A DNA stretch of 64,000 nt from Paracoccus bogoriensis (lineage in GTDB: Bacteria > Pseudomonadota > Alphaproteobacteria > Rhodobacterales > Rhodobacteraceae), in assembly GCF_019431455.1 (NCBI RefSeq), contig NZ_JAHYSR010000001.1:62001-126000 (forward strand), given 5' to 3'. A model generated the notes under the pieces. It was given only the letters and a program-made list of their open reading frames with translations, was not told where the DNA came from and did no database searches. Positions 30,095 to 38,153 of this stretch are shown here, in pieces; the stretch's first letter is position 1; each line of letters starts with the position of its first letter. A program made the position numbers and the translations under genes.

Positions 30095-30275
30095 GGGACA
30101 CCGGGCTTGGGATCTGTTGCCCAGACAAGCCGCCAAGGGGCGCAGGGTTCCCGACAGGCCACGCCTTGCCGGGCGGCACCAAGCCTGTTAACCGGGCGCG
30201 GATCGGCGCGGGCGTGACAGCCCGTCCCCCGCAACGTTGCTGAATATGTGACCCCTACAGGACAAGGTGAACATC

Positions 30276-30698
30276 ATGGCCATCGAACGCACGCTTTCCA
30301 TCATCAAGCCTGACGCGACCCGCCGCAACCTGACCGGCAAGATCAATGCCAAGTTCGAGGAAGCGGGCCTGCGCATCATCGCGCAGAAGCGCATCAAGCT
30401 GTCGGCCGAGCAGGCGGGCAAGTTCTACGAGGTCCACAAGGACCGCCCCTTCTATGGCGAACTGGTCGAATTCATGGCCTCGGGGCCGGTCGTGGTGCAG
30501 GTTCTGGAAGGCGAAAATGCAATCGCCCGGAACCGCGAAGTGATGGGCGCCACCAACCCGGCCCAGGCAGACGAAGGCACGATCCGCAAGGAATTCGCCC
30601 TGTCGGTCGGCGAAAACTCGGTCCATGGCTCGGATGCGCCGGAAACTGCCGCGCAGGAAATCGCCTTTTTCTTCTCGGGGCTGGAACTGGTCGGCTGA
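30276..30698 (+). CDS. ndk: Nucleoside diphosphate kinase
   Basis: A 140-residue Ndk that transfers the gamma-phosphate of ATP to nucleoside diphosphates through a phosphohistidine. The catalytic His117 is in [28 protein letters not shown] and [17 protein letters not shown] are standard. AAGGTGA precedes the ATG; an ATG-less start three codons earlier is possible but atypical. A strong terminator follows. Confidence 0.98.
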   Translation: MAIERTLSIIKPDATRRNLTGKINAKFEEAGLRIIAQKRIKLSAEQAGKFYEVHKDRPFYGELVEFMASGPVVVQVLEGENAIARNREVMGATNPAQADEGTIRKEFALSVGENSVHGSDAPETAAQEIAFFFSGLELVG

Positions 30699-30721
30699 GC
30701 GCCTGCCGTATCCCGATGACC

Positions 30722-30745
30722 AAGGGGGCCTTTCGGCCCCCTTTT
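30722..30745 (+). terminator. Intrinsic terminator of ndk
   Basis: AAGGGGGCC (30722-30730) pairs with GGCCCCCTT (30735-30743) over a TTTC tetraloop, followed by TT and a T-rich tail. It starts 23 nt after the ndk stop codon. Confidence 0.92.
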
Positions 30746-30836
30746 GTTTGCTTGCGTGCGCAGCGCAGGCGGTCGGTTGCGGCAGGGGCTGCCAGCGGCT
30801 ATGCCCGTCGGGACGGTTTGATATCAGGGGGGTGCC

Positions 30837-31763
30837 ATGCGGGCATTCGTGTTTCCGGGCCAAGGCGCCCAGTCCATCGGCATGGGCCACGAACTGGCCC
30901 AGACCTATCCCGCCGCAAAGGCGGTCTTTGACGAGGTTGACGAGGCGCTTGGCGAAAAGCTGTCCGCGCTGATCTGGGAGGGTGACGCCGAGACGCTGAC
31001 CCTGACCCGGAATGCCCAGCCCGCATTGATGGCGACCTCGATCGCGGCCATGCGCGCGCTTGAAGCCGAGGGCTTCGGCATCGGTGACGCCGATTTCGTG
31101 GCCGGGCATTCGCTTGGCGAATATTCGGCGCTCTGTGCGGCCGGGGCGCTGAGCCTTGCAGACACGGCGCGCCTGCTGCGCCTGCGCGGTCAGGCCATGC
31201 AGGAGGCGGTGCCGGTCGGCCTGGGCGCAATGGCCGCGATCCTCGGGCTGGATTTCGAAACGGTGGACCGCATCGCCCGCGACATAAGCGGCGACGAGGT
31301 CGTGCAGGCGGCCAATGACAACGATCCGGCGCAGGTGGTCATCTCGGGCCACAAGGGCGCGGTCGAGACCGCTGTCGAGGCGATGAAGGCCGCAGGCGCC
31401 AGGCGGGCGCTGATGCTGCCCGTTTCGGCACCGTTCCATTCGGTGCTGATGCAGCCCGCCGCCGCCGTGATGGCCGACGCGCTGGCTGCTGTGGAGATCC
31501 AGGCGCCTGCGGTGCCGGTCTTTGCCAATGTCCGCGCCGAGCCCGTGAGCGATCCGGGCGCAATCCGCCGCCTTCTGGTCGAGCAGGTCACTGGCACTGT
31601 CCGTTGGCGCGAGAGCGTCGCCAACATGGCGGCCAGCGGCGTCACCGAATTCTGGGAGATCGGGGCCGGAAAGGCGCTGTCGGGCATGATCAGGCGTATC
31701 GCCAGGAACGCGGTCGTGTGCAATGTTGGCGCTCCGGCGGATATTGCGGCGCTGAAGCGTTGA
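30837..31763 (+). CDS. fabD: Malonyl-CoA:ACP transacylase
   Basis: A 308-residue FabD that loads malonate from CoA onto acyl carrier protein. The nucleophile Ser92 is in AGHSLGEYSALC; MRAFVFPGQGAQSIGMG, the catalytic His in PVSAPFHS and GNxx-type VTEFWEIGAGKALSGMIRR are typical. First gene of the fabD-fabG-acpP fatty-acid series. AUG follows GGGGGGTGCC-rich sequence. Confidence 0.97.
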   Translation: MRAFVFPGQGAQSIGMGHELAQTYPAAKAVFDEVDEALGEKLSALIWEGDAETLTLTRNAQPALMATSIAAMRALEAEGFGIGDADFVAGHSLGEYSALCAAGALSLADTARLLRLRGQAMQEAVPVGLGAMAAILGLDFETVDRIARDISGDEVVQAANDNDPAQVVISGHKGAVETAVEAMKAAGARRALMLPVSAPFHSVLMQPAAAVMADALAAVEIQAPAVPVFANVRAEPVSDPGAIRRLLVEQVTGTVRWRESVANMAASGVTEFWEIGAGKALSGMIRRIARNAVVCNVGAPADIAALKR

Positions 31764-31770
31764 GGGCGGA

Positions 31771-31787
31771 CCGGGGCTCTGCCCCGG
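31771..31787. repeat. GC-rich intergenic hairpin, copy B
   Basis: CCGGGGC and GCCCCGG pair around a TCT loop (31771-31787), followed by ACCCCGGGGTATTTGG. It lies in the 61-nt gap between the co-directional fabD and fabG. Same architecture as the hairpins at 3244, 45142 and 60648, but shorter. Confidence 0.6.
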
Positions 31788-31824
31788 ACCCCGGGGTATT
31801 TGGACAACGAAGAAGGGCATCAGG

Positions 31825-32562
31825 ATGTTCGATCTGACGGGAAAGACCGCGCTGGTGACCGGCGCTTCGGGCGGGATCGGCGGCGCGGTCGCCGAGGCGC
31901 TGCATCGGGCCGGCGCCACCGTGACGCTGTCGGGCACGCGCGAGGCGCCGCTGCGCGAACTGGCCGAGAGGCTGGGCGAGCGGGCGCATGTGGTGACGGC
32001 GAATCTGGGCGATGCGGAATCGGTTCTGGCGCTGCCCAAGGCGGCCGCCGAGGCAATGGGATCGGTCGATATCCTGGTGAACAATGCCGGGATCACACGG
32101 GACAACCTGTTCATGCGCATGTCCGACGAAGAATGGGCGCAGGTTCTGGATGTGAACCTGACCAGTGTCTTCAAGCTGTCGCGCGCCGTGCTGCGGGGCA
32201 TGATGAAGGCGCGTTGGGGGCGGATCGTCAACATCACCTCGGTCGTGGGGGCGACGGGCAATCCGGGGCAGGGCAATTACGCTGCCGCCAAGGCGGGTCT
32301 GGTCGGCATGTCGAAATCGCTGGCCCATGAAGTTGCGAGCCGCGGGATCACCGTGAACTGCGTGGCGCCCGGCTTCATCGCGACCGCCATGACCGACAAG
32401 CTGAATGACGAGCAGAAGGGTAAGATCCTGACCCAGATCCCCGCCGGGCAGATGGGTAGCCCTGAGGATATCGCCGCTGCCGTCCTGTACCTGGCCAGCC
32501 GCGAGGCTGGTTATGTGACTGGCGCCACGCTGCATGTGAATGGCGGCATGGCGATGATCTGA
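31825..32562 (+). CDS. fabG: 3-oxoacyl-[ACP] reductase
   Basis: A 245-residue short-chain dehydrogenase that reduces beta-ketoacyl-ACP with NADPH. TGASGGIGG (12-20) binds the cofactor, NNAGITRDNLFMRM and the triad Ser139, Tyr152, Lys156 (QGNYAAAKAG) are intact. Position between fabD and acpP identifies it as the fatty-acid synthesis enzyme rather than another SDR. Confidence 0.97.
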   Translation: MFDLTGKTALVTGASGGIGGAVAEALHRAGATVTLSGTREAPLRELAERLGERAHVVTANLGDAESVLALPKAAAEAMGSVDILVNNAGITRDNLFMRMSDEEWAQVLDVNLTSVFKLSRAVLRGMMKARWGRIVNITSVVGATGNPGQGNYAAAKAGLVGMSKSLAHEVASRGITVNCVAPGFIATAMTDKLNDEQKGKILTQIPAGQMGSPEDIAAAVLYLASREAGYVTGATLHVNGGMAMI

Positions 32563-32608
32563 GCCGGGCCAGGCACTCGGCCGTCGCCATGTCCGGTTGC
32601 AAAAGCGG

Positions 32609-32636
32609 TTGCATGAACGTCGCCCGGTGCTATATC
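32609..32636 (+). promoter_or_regulatory. Probable sigma-70 promoter of acpP
   Basis: TTGCAT (32609-32614), 16-nt spacer, TATATC (32631-32636). It would give acpP its own transcript with a leader of about 90 nt, as expected for one of the most abundant proteins. The same TTGCAT-N16 layout occurs before rpsF. Confidence 0.55.
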
Positions 32637-32733
32637 CCGGCCCTTGGCAGCAGGGGAGCCGCCCTGTGCTTGAACGTTCCTTTCGGGGGGCGTGCAGAAC
32701 TTGGGCGGATGCCCGCGACAATGAGGATATGAC

Positions 32734-32967
32734 ATGAGCGATATCGCTGATCGCGTGAAGAAGATCGTGGTCGAGCATCTGGGTGTCGATGAGGACAAGG
32801 TGGTCGAATCCGCTTCGTTCATCGACGATCTGGGCGCCGACAGCCTCGACACCGTCGAGCTGGTCATGGCTTTCGAGGAGGAGTTCGGGATCGAGATCCC
32901 CGATGACGCCGCCGAGACAATCCAGACGGTCGGTGATGCGGTGAACTTCATCAAGGGCGCGGTCTGA
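32734..32967 (+). CDS. acpP: Acyl carrier protein
   Basis: A 77-residue acidic carrier of growing fatty acyl chains. Ser37 in [21 protein letters not shown] is the phosphopantetheine attachment site. [23 protein letters not shown] is the usual start. GAGGAT lies before the ATG. Two hairpins follow the stop. Confidence 0.99.
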   Translation: MSDIADRVKKIVVEHLGVDEDKVVESASFIDDLGADSLDTVELVMAFEEEFGIEIPDDAAETIQTVGDAVNFIKGAV

Positions 32968-32986
32968 AGCCGCGCTGGTCGCGGCT
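32968..32986 (+). terminator. Short hairpin directly after acpP
   Basis: AGCCGCG (32968-32974) pairs with CGCGGCT (32980-32986), starting at the acpP stop codon. It has no T run and precedes the better terminator at 33004, so it may act as a 3' stabiliser. Confidence 0.4.
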
Positions 32987-33003
32987 CTGGCCGTGATGAC
33001 CTG

Positions 33004-33034
33004 AACGGCGCCCGCCCCGCGAGGCGCCGTTTCT
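33004..33034 (+). terminator. Probable intrinsic terminator of acpP
   Basis: AACGGCGCC (33004-33012) pairs with GGCGCCGTT (33023-33031), followed by TCTC after the TTT at the stem end. It separates acpP from the dps-like gene. Confidence 0.7.
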
Positions 33035-33100
33035 CATGCCGGAACCTGTTCGCGGCCCGCCGTGTTGATGAAGCGGTTCCATCGTAACAGGAGGCGCATC

Positions 33101-33577
33101 ATGCCGGTCAATCTGGAAGGTCTTACCGACAATGCCCGCAAGACGGCCATCGACGAACTGAACGCCCGTCTGGCCGATGGCCTGGCGCTGGCTTTGGCGA
33201 TCAAGCAGGCGCATTGGAACGTGAAGGGCCGCAACTTCATCGCCATTCATGAACTGTTCGACACGGTGCGAGCCAATCTGGACGCGCATCTGGACGAATT
33301 CGCAGAGCGCGTGCAGCAGCTTGACGGCACAGCGCGCGGGACCGCCGAGATCGTGGCCGAGACATCGGCTCTGGAGCCCTATCCGGCCAATCTGACCGCC
33401 ACCGAAGATCATTTGCGCGAGATCTGTTCCCGGATGCGGGCGCACGGTGCCAATCTGCGCAAGGGTATCGACACTGTAGGCGATGCCGGCGACGAAGCCA
33501 CCGCAGATATCCTGACCGCGGCCTCGCGCACCGCCGACAAGGATCTGTGGTTCATGGAAAGCCATCTGGAGGCCTGA
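33101..33577 (+). CDS. dps: Dps-like ferritin (DNA-binding/iron-storage protein)
   Basis: A 158-residue Dps-family protein, which forms 12-subunit shells that oxidise and store iron and guard DNA under stress. The ferroxidase signature is intact: KQAHWNVKGRNFIAIHELFD and DAHLDEFAERVQQL. No long Lys-rich N-terminal tail is seen. AGGAGG lies 6 nt before the ATG at 33101. It is convergent with the sulfotransferase gene, only 15 nt apart. Alternative name: YciE-unlike stress ferritin. Confidence 0.9.
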   Translation: MPVNLEGLTDNARKTAIDELNARLADGLALALAIKQAHWNVKGRNFIAIHELFDTVRANLDAHLDEFAERVQQLDGTARGTAEIVAETSALEPYPANLTATEDHLREICSRMRAHGANLRKGIDTVGDAGDEATADILTAASRTADKDLWFMESHLEA

Positions 33578-33592
33578 GCTGGCCACCAGGGC

Positions 33593-34411
33593 TTACCGGC
33601 CCAGTTTGGCGTGAACCTCGTCCAGATCGACCTCTCCCAGCGGCATCTTGTTGTCGGGATCGTCGAAATCGTAGCGGAAAAGCTGGAAATCGTCCTTGTA
33701 GATTTCCCAGATCAGGTGACGCGAGAGGTCATCGAAGTAATCGCTGACCTTGTGCGCGCGTCTGGGGCCATGGCCTTCGGATTCGTTGAAACGTGGAACC
33801 TCGGTCAGGTCCAGCTTGACCGGGGTTTCAGCCGCGTCCAGAACCTTGGCCATGCCGTCGTTGAATGCTTCGGTGAAGAAGATCTGGTCGTAGCGGCCGC
33901 CATTCACGATGAAGGTCGAGATATGGCCAGACATGGAGGACCAGTGGATGTCCGGCTCCATCGGTTTGCGAAAGCGGATCGTGTCGCGCGCGAACAGGAG
34001 AAAGCGCCGGAAGCTGGCGATCTGGTCGAAGTCGAAGCCGTTTTCGGGACTGCCCACGTCAATACCGTAGCGCTGGATCAATTGCGGCACGAGGTTGCCG
34101 CGGTAGCGCCGGCCATTGCGCTGGATGCCCGCGATCTTGTCGAAGAACGAGGACAGGATGCGCGCGTAAGGGTTGCGCACGCAGGTGAATGTCACCGCCT
34201 CGCCGGCATGGACCGCGCGTTCGATCGGCGCCTGGCTGTGATCCTGAGCCCATTTGTGCAGGCCTTCGGTGCTGTCGTGGATGTCGCCGTCAAAAAACCG
34301 TCCGTGATCCGAATAGAACATGATCTGTCCGATGGTCGAGCAGGCGCATTTCGGCACCACCCGATAGATCATGCTTTCGCTTTCCGTCATCCAGACGCCG
34401 GGAAAACCCAT
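33593..34411 (-). CDS. Sulfotransferase family 2-like protein
   Basis: A 272-residue putative carbohydrate sulfotransferase that would use PAPS. The 5'-phosphosulfate-binding loop is VVPKCACST (about 18-26) and the 3'-phosphate loop is TCVRNPYARILSSFFDK (about 76-92), in the right order and spacing for the Sulfotransfer_2 family. It has no signal peptide or membrane segment. Start 34411 has GGGGGC nearby; GTG 34429 and ATG 34390 are alternatives. It is divergent from a GT14-like glycosyltransferase with 160 nt between them, which suggests joint action on a glycan. Acceptor unknown. Confidence 0.78.
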   Translation of the reverse strand: MGFPGVWMTESESMIYRVVPKCACSTIGQIMFYSDHGRFFDGDIHDSTEGLHKWAQDHSQAPIERAVHAGEAVTFTCVRNPYARILSSFFDKIAGIQRNGRRYRGNLVPQLIQRYGIDVGSPENGFDFDQIASFRRFLLFARDTIRFRKPMEPDIHWSSMSGHISTFIVNGGRYDQIFFTEAFNDGMAKVLDAAETPVKLDLTEVPRFNESEGHGPRRAHKVSDYFDDLSRHLIWEIYKDDFQLFRYDFDDPDNKMPLGEVDLDEVHAKLGR

Positions 34412-34571
34412 GCTGCCCCCATTCCGCACCCGGGCCTTGGGCGAACCGCCACCGGCTGCTGCCTTGCTTGCCCCACTGGCAAAAACGTTTACACAGACAA
34501 AGCAAAACCGGACGCGTTTTTCAACGCTTTACGTCGATCTGTCGCGAAACAACCAGAGCCCGGTCTGCCTC

Positions 34572-36149
34572 ATGGTCCGCATCGCCTTCATTCTTCTGAC
34601 CCACAAGGATCCGCAGGGCGTGGTCGAGCAGGCAAGGCGCCTGACCTCGACCGGAGATTTCGTGGCGATCCATTTCGACAAGCGCGCGCCGCGGGCGATG
34701 TATCAGCAGTTGCGCGATGCGCTTGAGGATCACCCCAATGTTGTCTTTGCGCCACGCCGGCTGAAATGCGGTTGGGGCGAATGGTCGCTGGTCGCCGCCA
34801 GTCTCGAGGCGCTGAGGGCGGCCGAGGCCGCCTTTCCCCAGGCCACGCATTTCTACATGCTGTCGGGCGATTGCATGCCCATCAAATCGGCGGAATTTGC
34901 CCGCAATTTTCTGGATGGCGAGGATTGCGACTATATCGAAAGTTTCGATTTCTTCAAAAGCGACTGGATCAAGACAGGCTTCAAGGAGGAACGCCTGATC
35001 TATCGGCACTGGTTCAACGAACGCACCCAGAAATGGCTGTTCTATACCAGCTTTGCCATCCAGAAGCGACTTGGCCTGACCCGCAGGATCCCCGAGGATC
35101 TGCAGGTCAGGATCGGGTCGCAATGGTGGTGCCTGCGCCGCCGAACGGTCGAGACGATCCTGGAACTGGTGCGTCAGCGCCCCGAGATCACGCGCTTCTT
35201 CGCAACGACCTGGATCCCCGACGAGACGTTTTTCCAGACCTTGGTCGCCCATGTCGTGCCGCGCACGCAGATCAGGACGCGCACACTGACCTTTCTGATC
35301 TTTACCGATTACGGGATGCCGGTGACGTTCTACAACGACCATTATGACCTGCTTTTGCGCCAGAACTACCTGTTTGCCCGCAAGATCAGCCCCGAGGCGC
35401 TGGACCTTCGTGCCAGGCTGGGCGCGCTGTGGCAAGCCGAGGGTCAGGATTTCGCCATCACCGCAGAGGGGCGCAAGCTGTTCGATTTTCTCGTCGGGCG
35501 CGGGCGCATCGGGCGGCGGTTCGCGCCTCGGTTCTGGGAAACCGATGGCTCGCTTGGCGCGGGGCGAAAGCTGACGATCGTCGTGGCGAAGAAATGGCAT
35601 GTCGCCAAGCGTCTGACCGAAAGGTTGCGCGCGCTGACCGACATTCCGGCGGTCGATTATCTGTTCAATGAACAAGAGGCGAACCTGCCCGATACCGGCG
35701 GTATTGCGAATACCCTGGCCAAGCGCGAACGCCATCGCAAGGCGCTGATCAAGCTGCTCTTCGATCAGTTCGAAAGCGACCGGCTGGTGCTCTGCGCGGA
35801 CCCTTCGGCGCTGAGCCTCATCACGGATCTGGTGAATGACCGCGCCCGGGTCGGGGTGCTGTTTCTGGATTGCGACTTTGATGAAGCCTATCTGCGCGGC
35901 CATATGGCGCGGGTCGGCCTGGTCAGCGAGACCGCGCCGGAAGCGCTCATCGCCCGCCTTCTGCCTATCGTGAAACGCGATCTGGAATACGAGGCCGAGC
36001 GGCTGCGAGACAGTGATTTTCCGCTTTTCGCGTCGGTCTCGGCGGGGGCATCGGCCGATGAGAACGCTGCCGCCATCGCGCGCATCCTGGACCTGCCCGA
36101 GCCCTTGGCCCGTGAACTGGCCGAGACGCCTTATCTCTTTGCCGATTGA
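34572..36149 (+). CDS. GT14-like (core-2/I-branching) glycosyltransferase with extra C-terminal domain
   Basis: A 525-residue protein. Residues 1 to about 320 resemble beta-1,6-N-acetylglucosaminyltransferase/xylosyltransferase-type GT14 enzymes: MVRIAFILLTHKDP, VAIHFDKRAP, LKCGWGEWSLVAASLEAL, FYMLSGDCMPIKSAE, GSQWWCLRR and TWIPDETFFQTLV. Residues after about 360 form a separate domain (RKLTIVVAKKWHVAKRL, LVLCADPSALSLITDLV, VLFLDCDFDEAYLRGHM) that I do not recognise. No membrane anchor is seen. HIT gene follows after 17 nt. Divergent from the sulfotransferase gene. Confidence 0.78.
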   Translation: MVRIAFILLTHKDPQGVVEQARRLTSTGDFVAIHFDKRAPRAMYQQLRDALEDHPNVVFAPRRLKCGWGEWSLVAASLEALRAAEAAFPQATHFYMLSGDCMPIKSAEFARNFLDGEDCDYIESFDFFKSDWIKTGFKEERLIYRHWFNERTQKWLFYTSFAIQKRLGLTRRIPEDLQVRIGSQWWCLRRRTVETILELVRQRPEITRFFATTWIPDETFFQTLVAHVVPRTQIRTRTLTFLIFTDYGMPVTFYNDHYDLLLRQNYLFARKISPEALDLRARLGALWQAEGQDFAITAEGRKLFDFLVGRGRIGRRFAPRFWETDGSLGAGRKLTIVVAKKWHVAKRLTERLRALTDIPAVDYLFNEQEANLPDTGGIANTLAKRERHRKALIKLLFDQFESDRLVLCADPSALSLITDLVNDRARVGVLFLDCDFDEAYLRGHMARVGLVSETAPEALIARLLPIVKRDLEYEAERLRDSDFPLFASVSAGASADENAAAIARILDLPEPLARELAETPYLFAD

Positions 36150-36166
36150 AGAAAGGAACGACACCC

Positions 36167-36547
36167 ATGCCCGCTTATGACGACAGCAATATCTTTGCCC
36201 GCATCCTGCGCGGAGAGATTCCTGCAACCCGGGTGGCCGAGAATGATCACGCTCTGGCCTTCCGCGACATCGCACCCCGTGCGCCGACCCATGTGCTGGT
36301 GATCCCCAAGCGCGCCTATGTCGATTTCGCCGATTTTGCCGCGAATGCGGGCGCAGACGAGATCACGGGCTTCATGCGGCTCTGCGCCGAGGTCTGCGCG
36401 GCCGAGGGGGTCGATCCGGCCTCGGGCGGGAAAGGATTCCGCGCGATCACCAATGCCGGGCCGGACGGTGTTCAGGAAGTGCCGCATTTCCACCTGCACA
36501 TCATCGGCGGACGCATGACCGGCCCGATGCTGAGCCTGCGCGACTGA
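36167..36547 (+). CDS. HIT family protein (HINT-like nucleotide hydrolase)
   Basis: A 126-residue histidine-triad protein. The triad is His107-Phe-His109-Leu-His111 in VPHFHLHIIGGR; NIFARILRGEIPATRV and APTHVLVIPKR are typical of HINT proteins, which hydrolyse adenosine phosphoramidates and AMP-lysine adducts. AAAGGAACG precedes the ATG. It follows the glycosyltransferase closely and converges on the ABC ATPase gene. Confidence 0.93.
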   Translation: MPAYDDSNIFARILRGEIPATRVAENDHALAFRDIAPRAPTHVLVIPKRAYVDFADFAANAGADEITGFMRLCAEVCAAEGVDPASGGKGFRAITNAGPDGVQEVPHFHLHIIGGRMTGPMLSLRD

Positions 36548-36567
36548 TCCGGGCGGCGCGGCCGGCA

Positions 36568-37491
36568 CTAGCGGCTGGTCAGTTCGACGAAGACCTGTTC
36601 CAGGTCGGGCTGCTCGGTCGCCACGTCGATGATCGGGATGCCCGCGCCGCGCAGCAGGTCGATGATCCGGTCGGCCCTGAGCCGCGAGGGCGGATAGAAG
36701 ACCGCCAGCCGCCCGTCGCTGCGCCACTCGGCCCGGACGCCTTCGGGCAGGTCGGGCAAATCGACGGGGCCGCCCGTGTCCATCACCAGCGTCTTGCCGT
36801 CGGTCCGAGCGAGAAGGTCGCGCGTGGGCTGGCGGATGACCAGTTCGCCATGGTTGATGATGGCAATTTCGTCGCACATCTGTTCGGCTTCCTCGAGGTA
36901 ATGCGTGGTCAGGATGATCGTCATGCCCTGCCGGTTGAGTTCGCGCACATTCGCCCAGAGCATCTGGCGCAGGGTGATGTCCACCCCTGCCGTCGGTTCG
37001 TCCAGGACCAGGATCTGGGGGCGGTGGACCAGTGCCTTGGCCAGCAGAAGCCGTCTTTTCATGCCCCCCGAAAGGTTGCGCGCATAGGCGCCCGCCTGAT
37101 CGGTCAGCCCCACCATTGCCAGAAGTTCATCCGTCCAACGTTCGGATTTGGGAACGCCATAAAGGCCGGCCTGCACTTCGAGGCTGGCGCGGGGTGTGAA
37201 GAACGGGTCCATGTTCAGTTCCTGCGGCATCACCCCGATGGCGGCGCGGGACTGGCGCGGGTTCACGTCCTGGTCGAAGCCCCAGATGCTGACGCGCCCG
37301 GCGGTTTTGGTGACAAGGCCAGCCAGAATGTTGATCAGCGTGGACTTGCCCGCGCCATTGGGGCCAAGCAGGCCGAAGATGCTGCCCGCGGGGATCGTCA
37401 GGTCGATGCCCTTCAGCGCTTCCTTGGCGGGGGCGCCCCCCTGGGCGGCATAGGTCTTGCGCAGACCCTCGATCTGGATGGCGTGGCTCAT
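36568..37491 (-). CDS. ABC transporter ATP-binding protein (ABC-2/drug-export type), permease not adjacent
   Basis: A 307-residue ATPase. Walker A GPNGAGKST (43-51), MPQELNMDPFFTPRASL Q-loop, signature NLSGGMKRRLLLAKAL, Walker B ILVLDEPTAGVD, TTHYLEEAEQMCDEIAII switch. The C-terminal about 75 residues (VDLPDLPEGVRAEWRSDGRL) match the accessory domain of CcmA/DrrA/NatA-like exporters, and DVATEQPDLEQVFVELTSR is a usual end. The expected permease is missing: a convergent HIT gene follows and a zinc-finger gene is divergent. Confidence 0.9.
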   Translation of the reverse strand: MSHAIQIEGLRKTYAAQGGAPAKEALKGIDLTIPAGSIFGLLGPNGAGKSTLINILAGLVTKTAGRVSIWGFDQDVNPRQSRAAIGVMPQELNMDPFFTPRASLEVQAGLYGVPKSERWTDELLAMVGLTDQAGAYARNLSGGMKRRLLLAKALVHRPQILVLDEPTAGVDITLRQMLWANVRELNRQGMTIILTTHYLEEAEQMCDEIAIINHGELVIRQPTRDLLARTDGKTLVMDTGGPVDLPDLPEGVRAEWRSDGRLAVFYPPSRLRADRIIDLLRGAGIPIIDVATEQPDLEQVFVELTSR

Positions 37492-37582
37492 GGTCTCGGA
37501 CTTGCAATGCTTGCGGTGGCAGGCCGGGCTGCGATAGTGAAGGTTAGACCAGATGATGCAAGCCGCCACAAGAAGGCCAGCC

Positions 37583-37828
37583 ATGACCCTGCACATGACG
37601 CCCGAAAACTCGCTTTCGACCGAGACGGGCCCCGAGGCCCTGAAGATCCCCGCCCCCGTCACCCAGGTCGTGACGCGCTGGCGGGTGTGCTGCGATGGCG
37701 ACGATGCGGCCGGTCTGGGCCATCCCCGCGTCTGGCTGGCGATCAGCCCCGAGACGGGTTTTGTCGATTGCGGCTATTGCGACAAGCGTTTCGTGATCGA
37801 CCGCGACCACGCCCAGGGCGACCACTGA
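37583..37828 (+). CDS. Zinc-finger domain protein, CHCC type (NDUFS6-like)
   Basis: An 81-residue protein with [14 protein letters not shown] and [10 protein letters not shown], giving Cys36/37, His47, Cys63 and Cys66 as likely zinc ligands. The zf-CHCC domain is shared with the NDUFS6 subunit of mitochondrial complex I and with small alphaproteobacterial proteins linked to it. A role in complex I is plausible but not shown here. The frame is open further upstream; ATG 37583 has AAGGCC before it. Confidence 0.88.
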   Translation: MTLHMTPENSLSTETGPEALKIPAPVTQVVTRWRVCCDGDDAAGLGHPRVWLAISPETGFVDCGYCDKRFVIDRDHAQGDH

Positions 37829-37870
37829 CTGTCGGGGCGCGACATTCCGTCCCGTCCCGGCACGGATCTC

Positions 37871-37889
37871 GGGCCCCGTCGAGGGGCCC
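37871..37889. terminator. Hairpin between convergent small genes
   Basis: GGGCCCC (37871-37877) pairs with GGGGCCC (37883-37889) in the 61-nt gap between the zinc-finger gene and the DUF2256 gene. No long T run follows, so the termination role is inferred from position. Confidence 0.45.
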
Positions 37890-38078
37890 TCAATCCGGGG
37901 CGGCCGTGCCGCCCGGCGCGGCCCTCGTGTCCTTGCGCTTAGATTTGGACCGGCACCTGTCCGAGCAATAACGCACCCGATCCCAATCGCGCTTCCATTT
38001 CTTGCGCCAGGTGAACGGCAGCCCGCAGGTGGCGCAGGTCTTTTGCGGAAGGTCTGACTTGCGGCGCATCCTTGCCAT
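37890..38078 (-). CDS. DUF2256 small zinc-binding protein
   Basis: A 62-residue basic protein, [38 protein letters not shown], with two Cys pairs (15/18 and 38/42) that probably bind zinc. The family is uncharacterised and often lies near photolyase or cryptochrome genes; here it is divergent from polA, which keeps the DNA-repair flavour. Start could also be the ATG at 38069. Confidence 0.8.
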   Translation of the reverse strand: MARMRRKSDLPQKTCATCGLPFTWRKKWKRDWDRVRYCSDRCRSKSKRKDTRAAPGGTAAPD

Positions 38079-38153
38079 GTTCTGTCCCGGGTGGCTGGCG
38101 AAATCCGGCGGCCCGTGGCACAAGACGGGCCGGACCAGCAAGATGAGGTGAGC

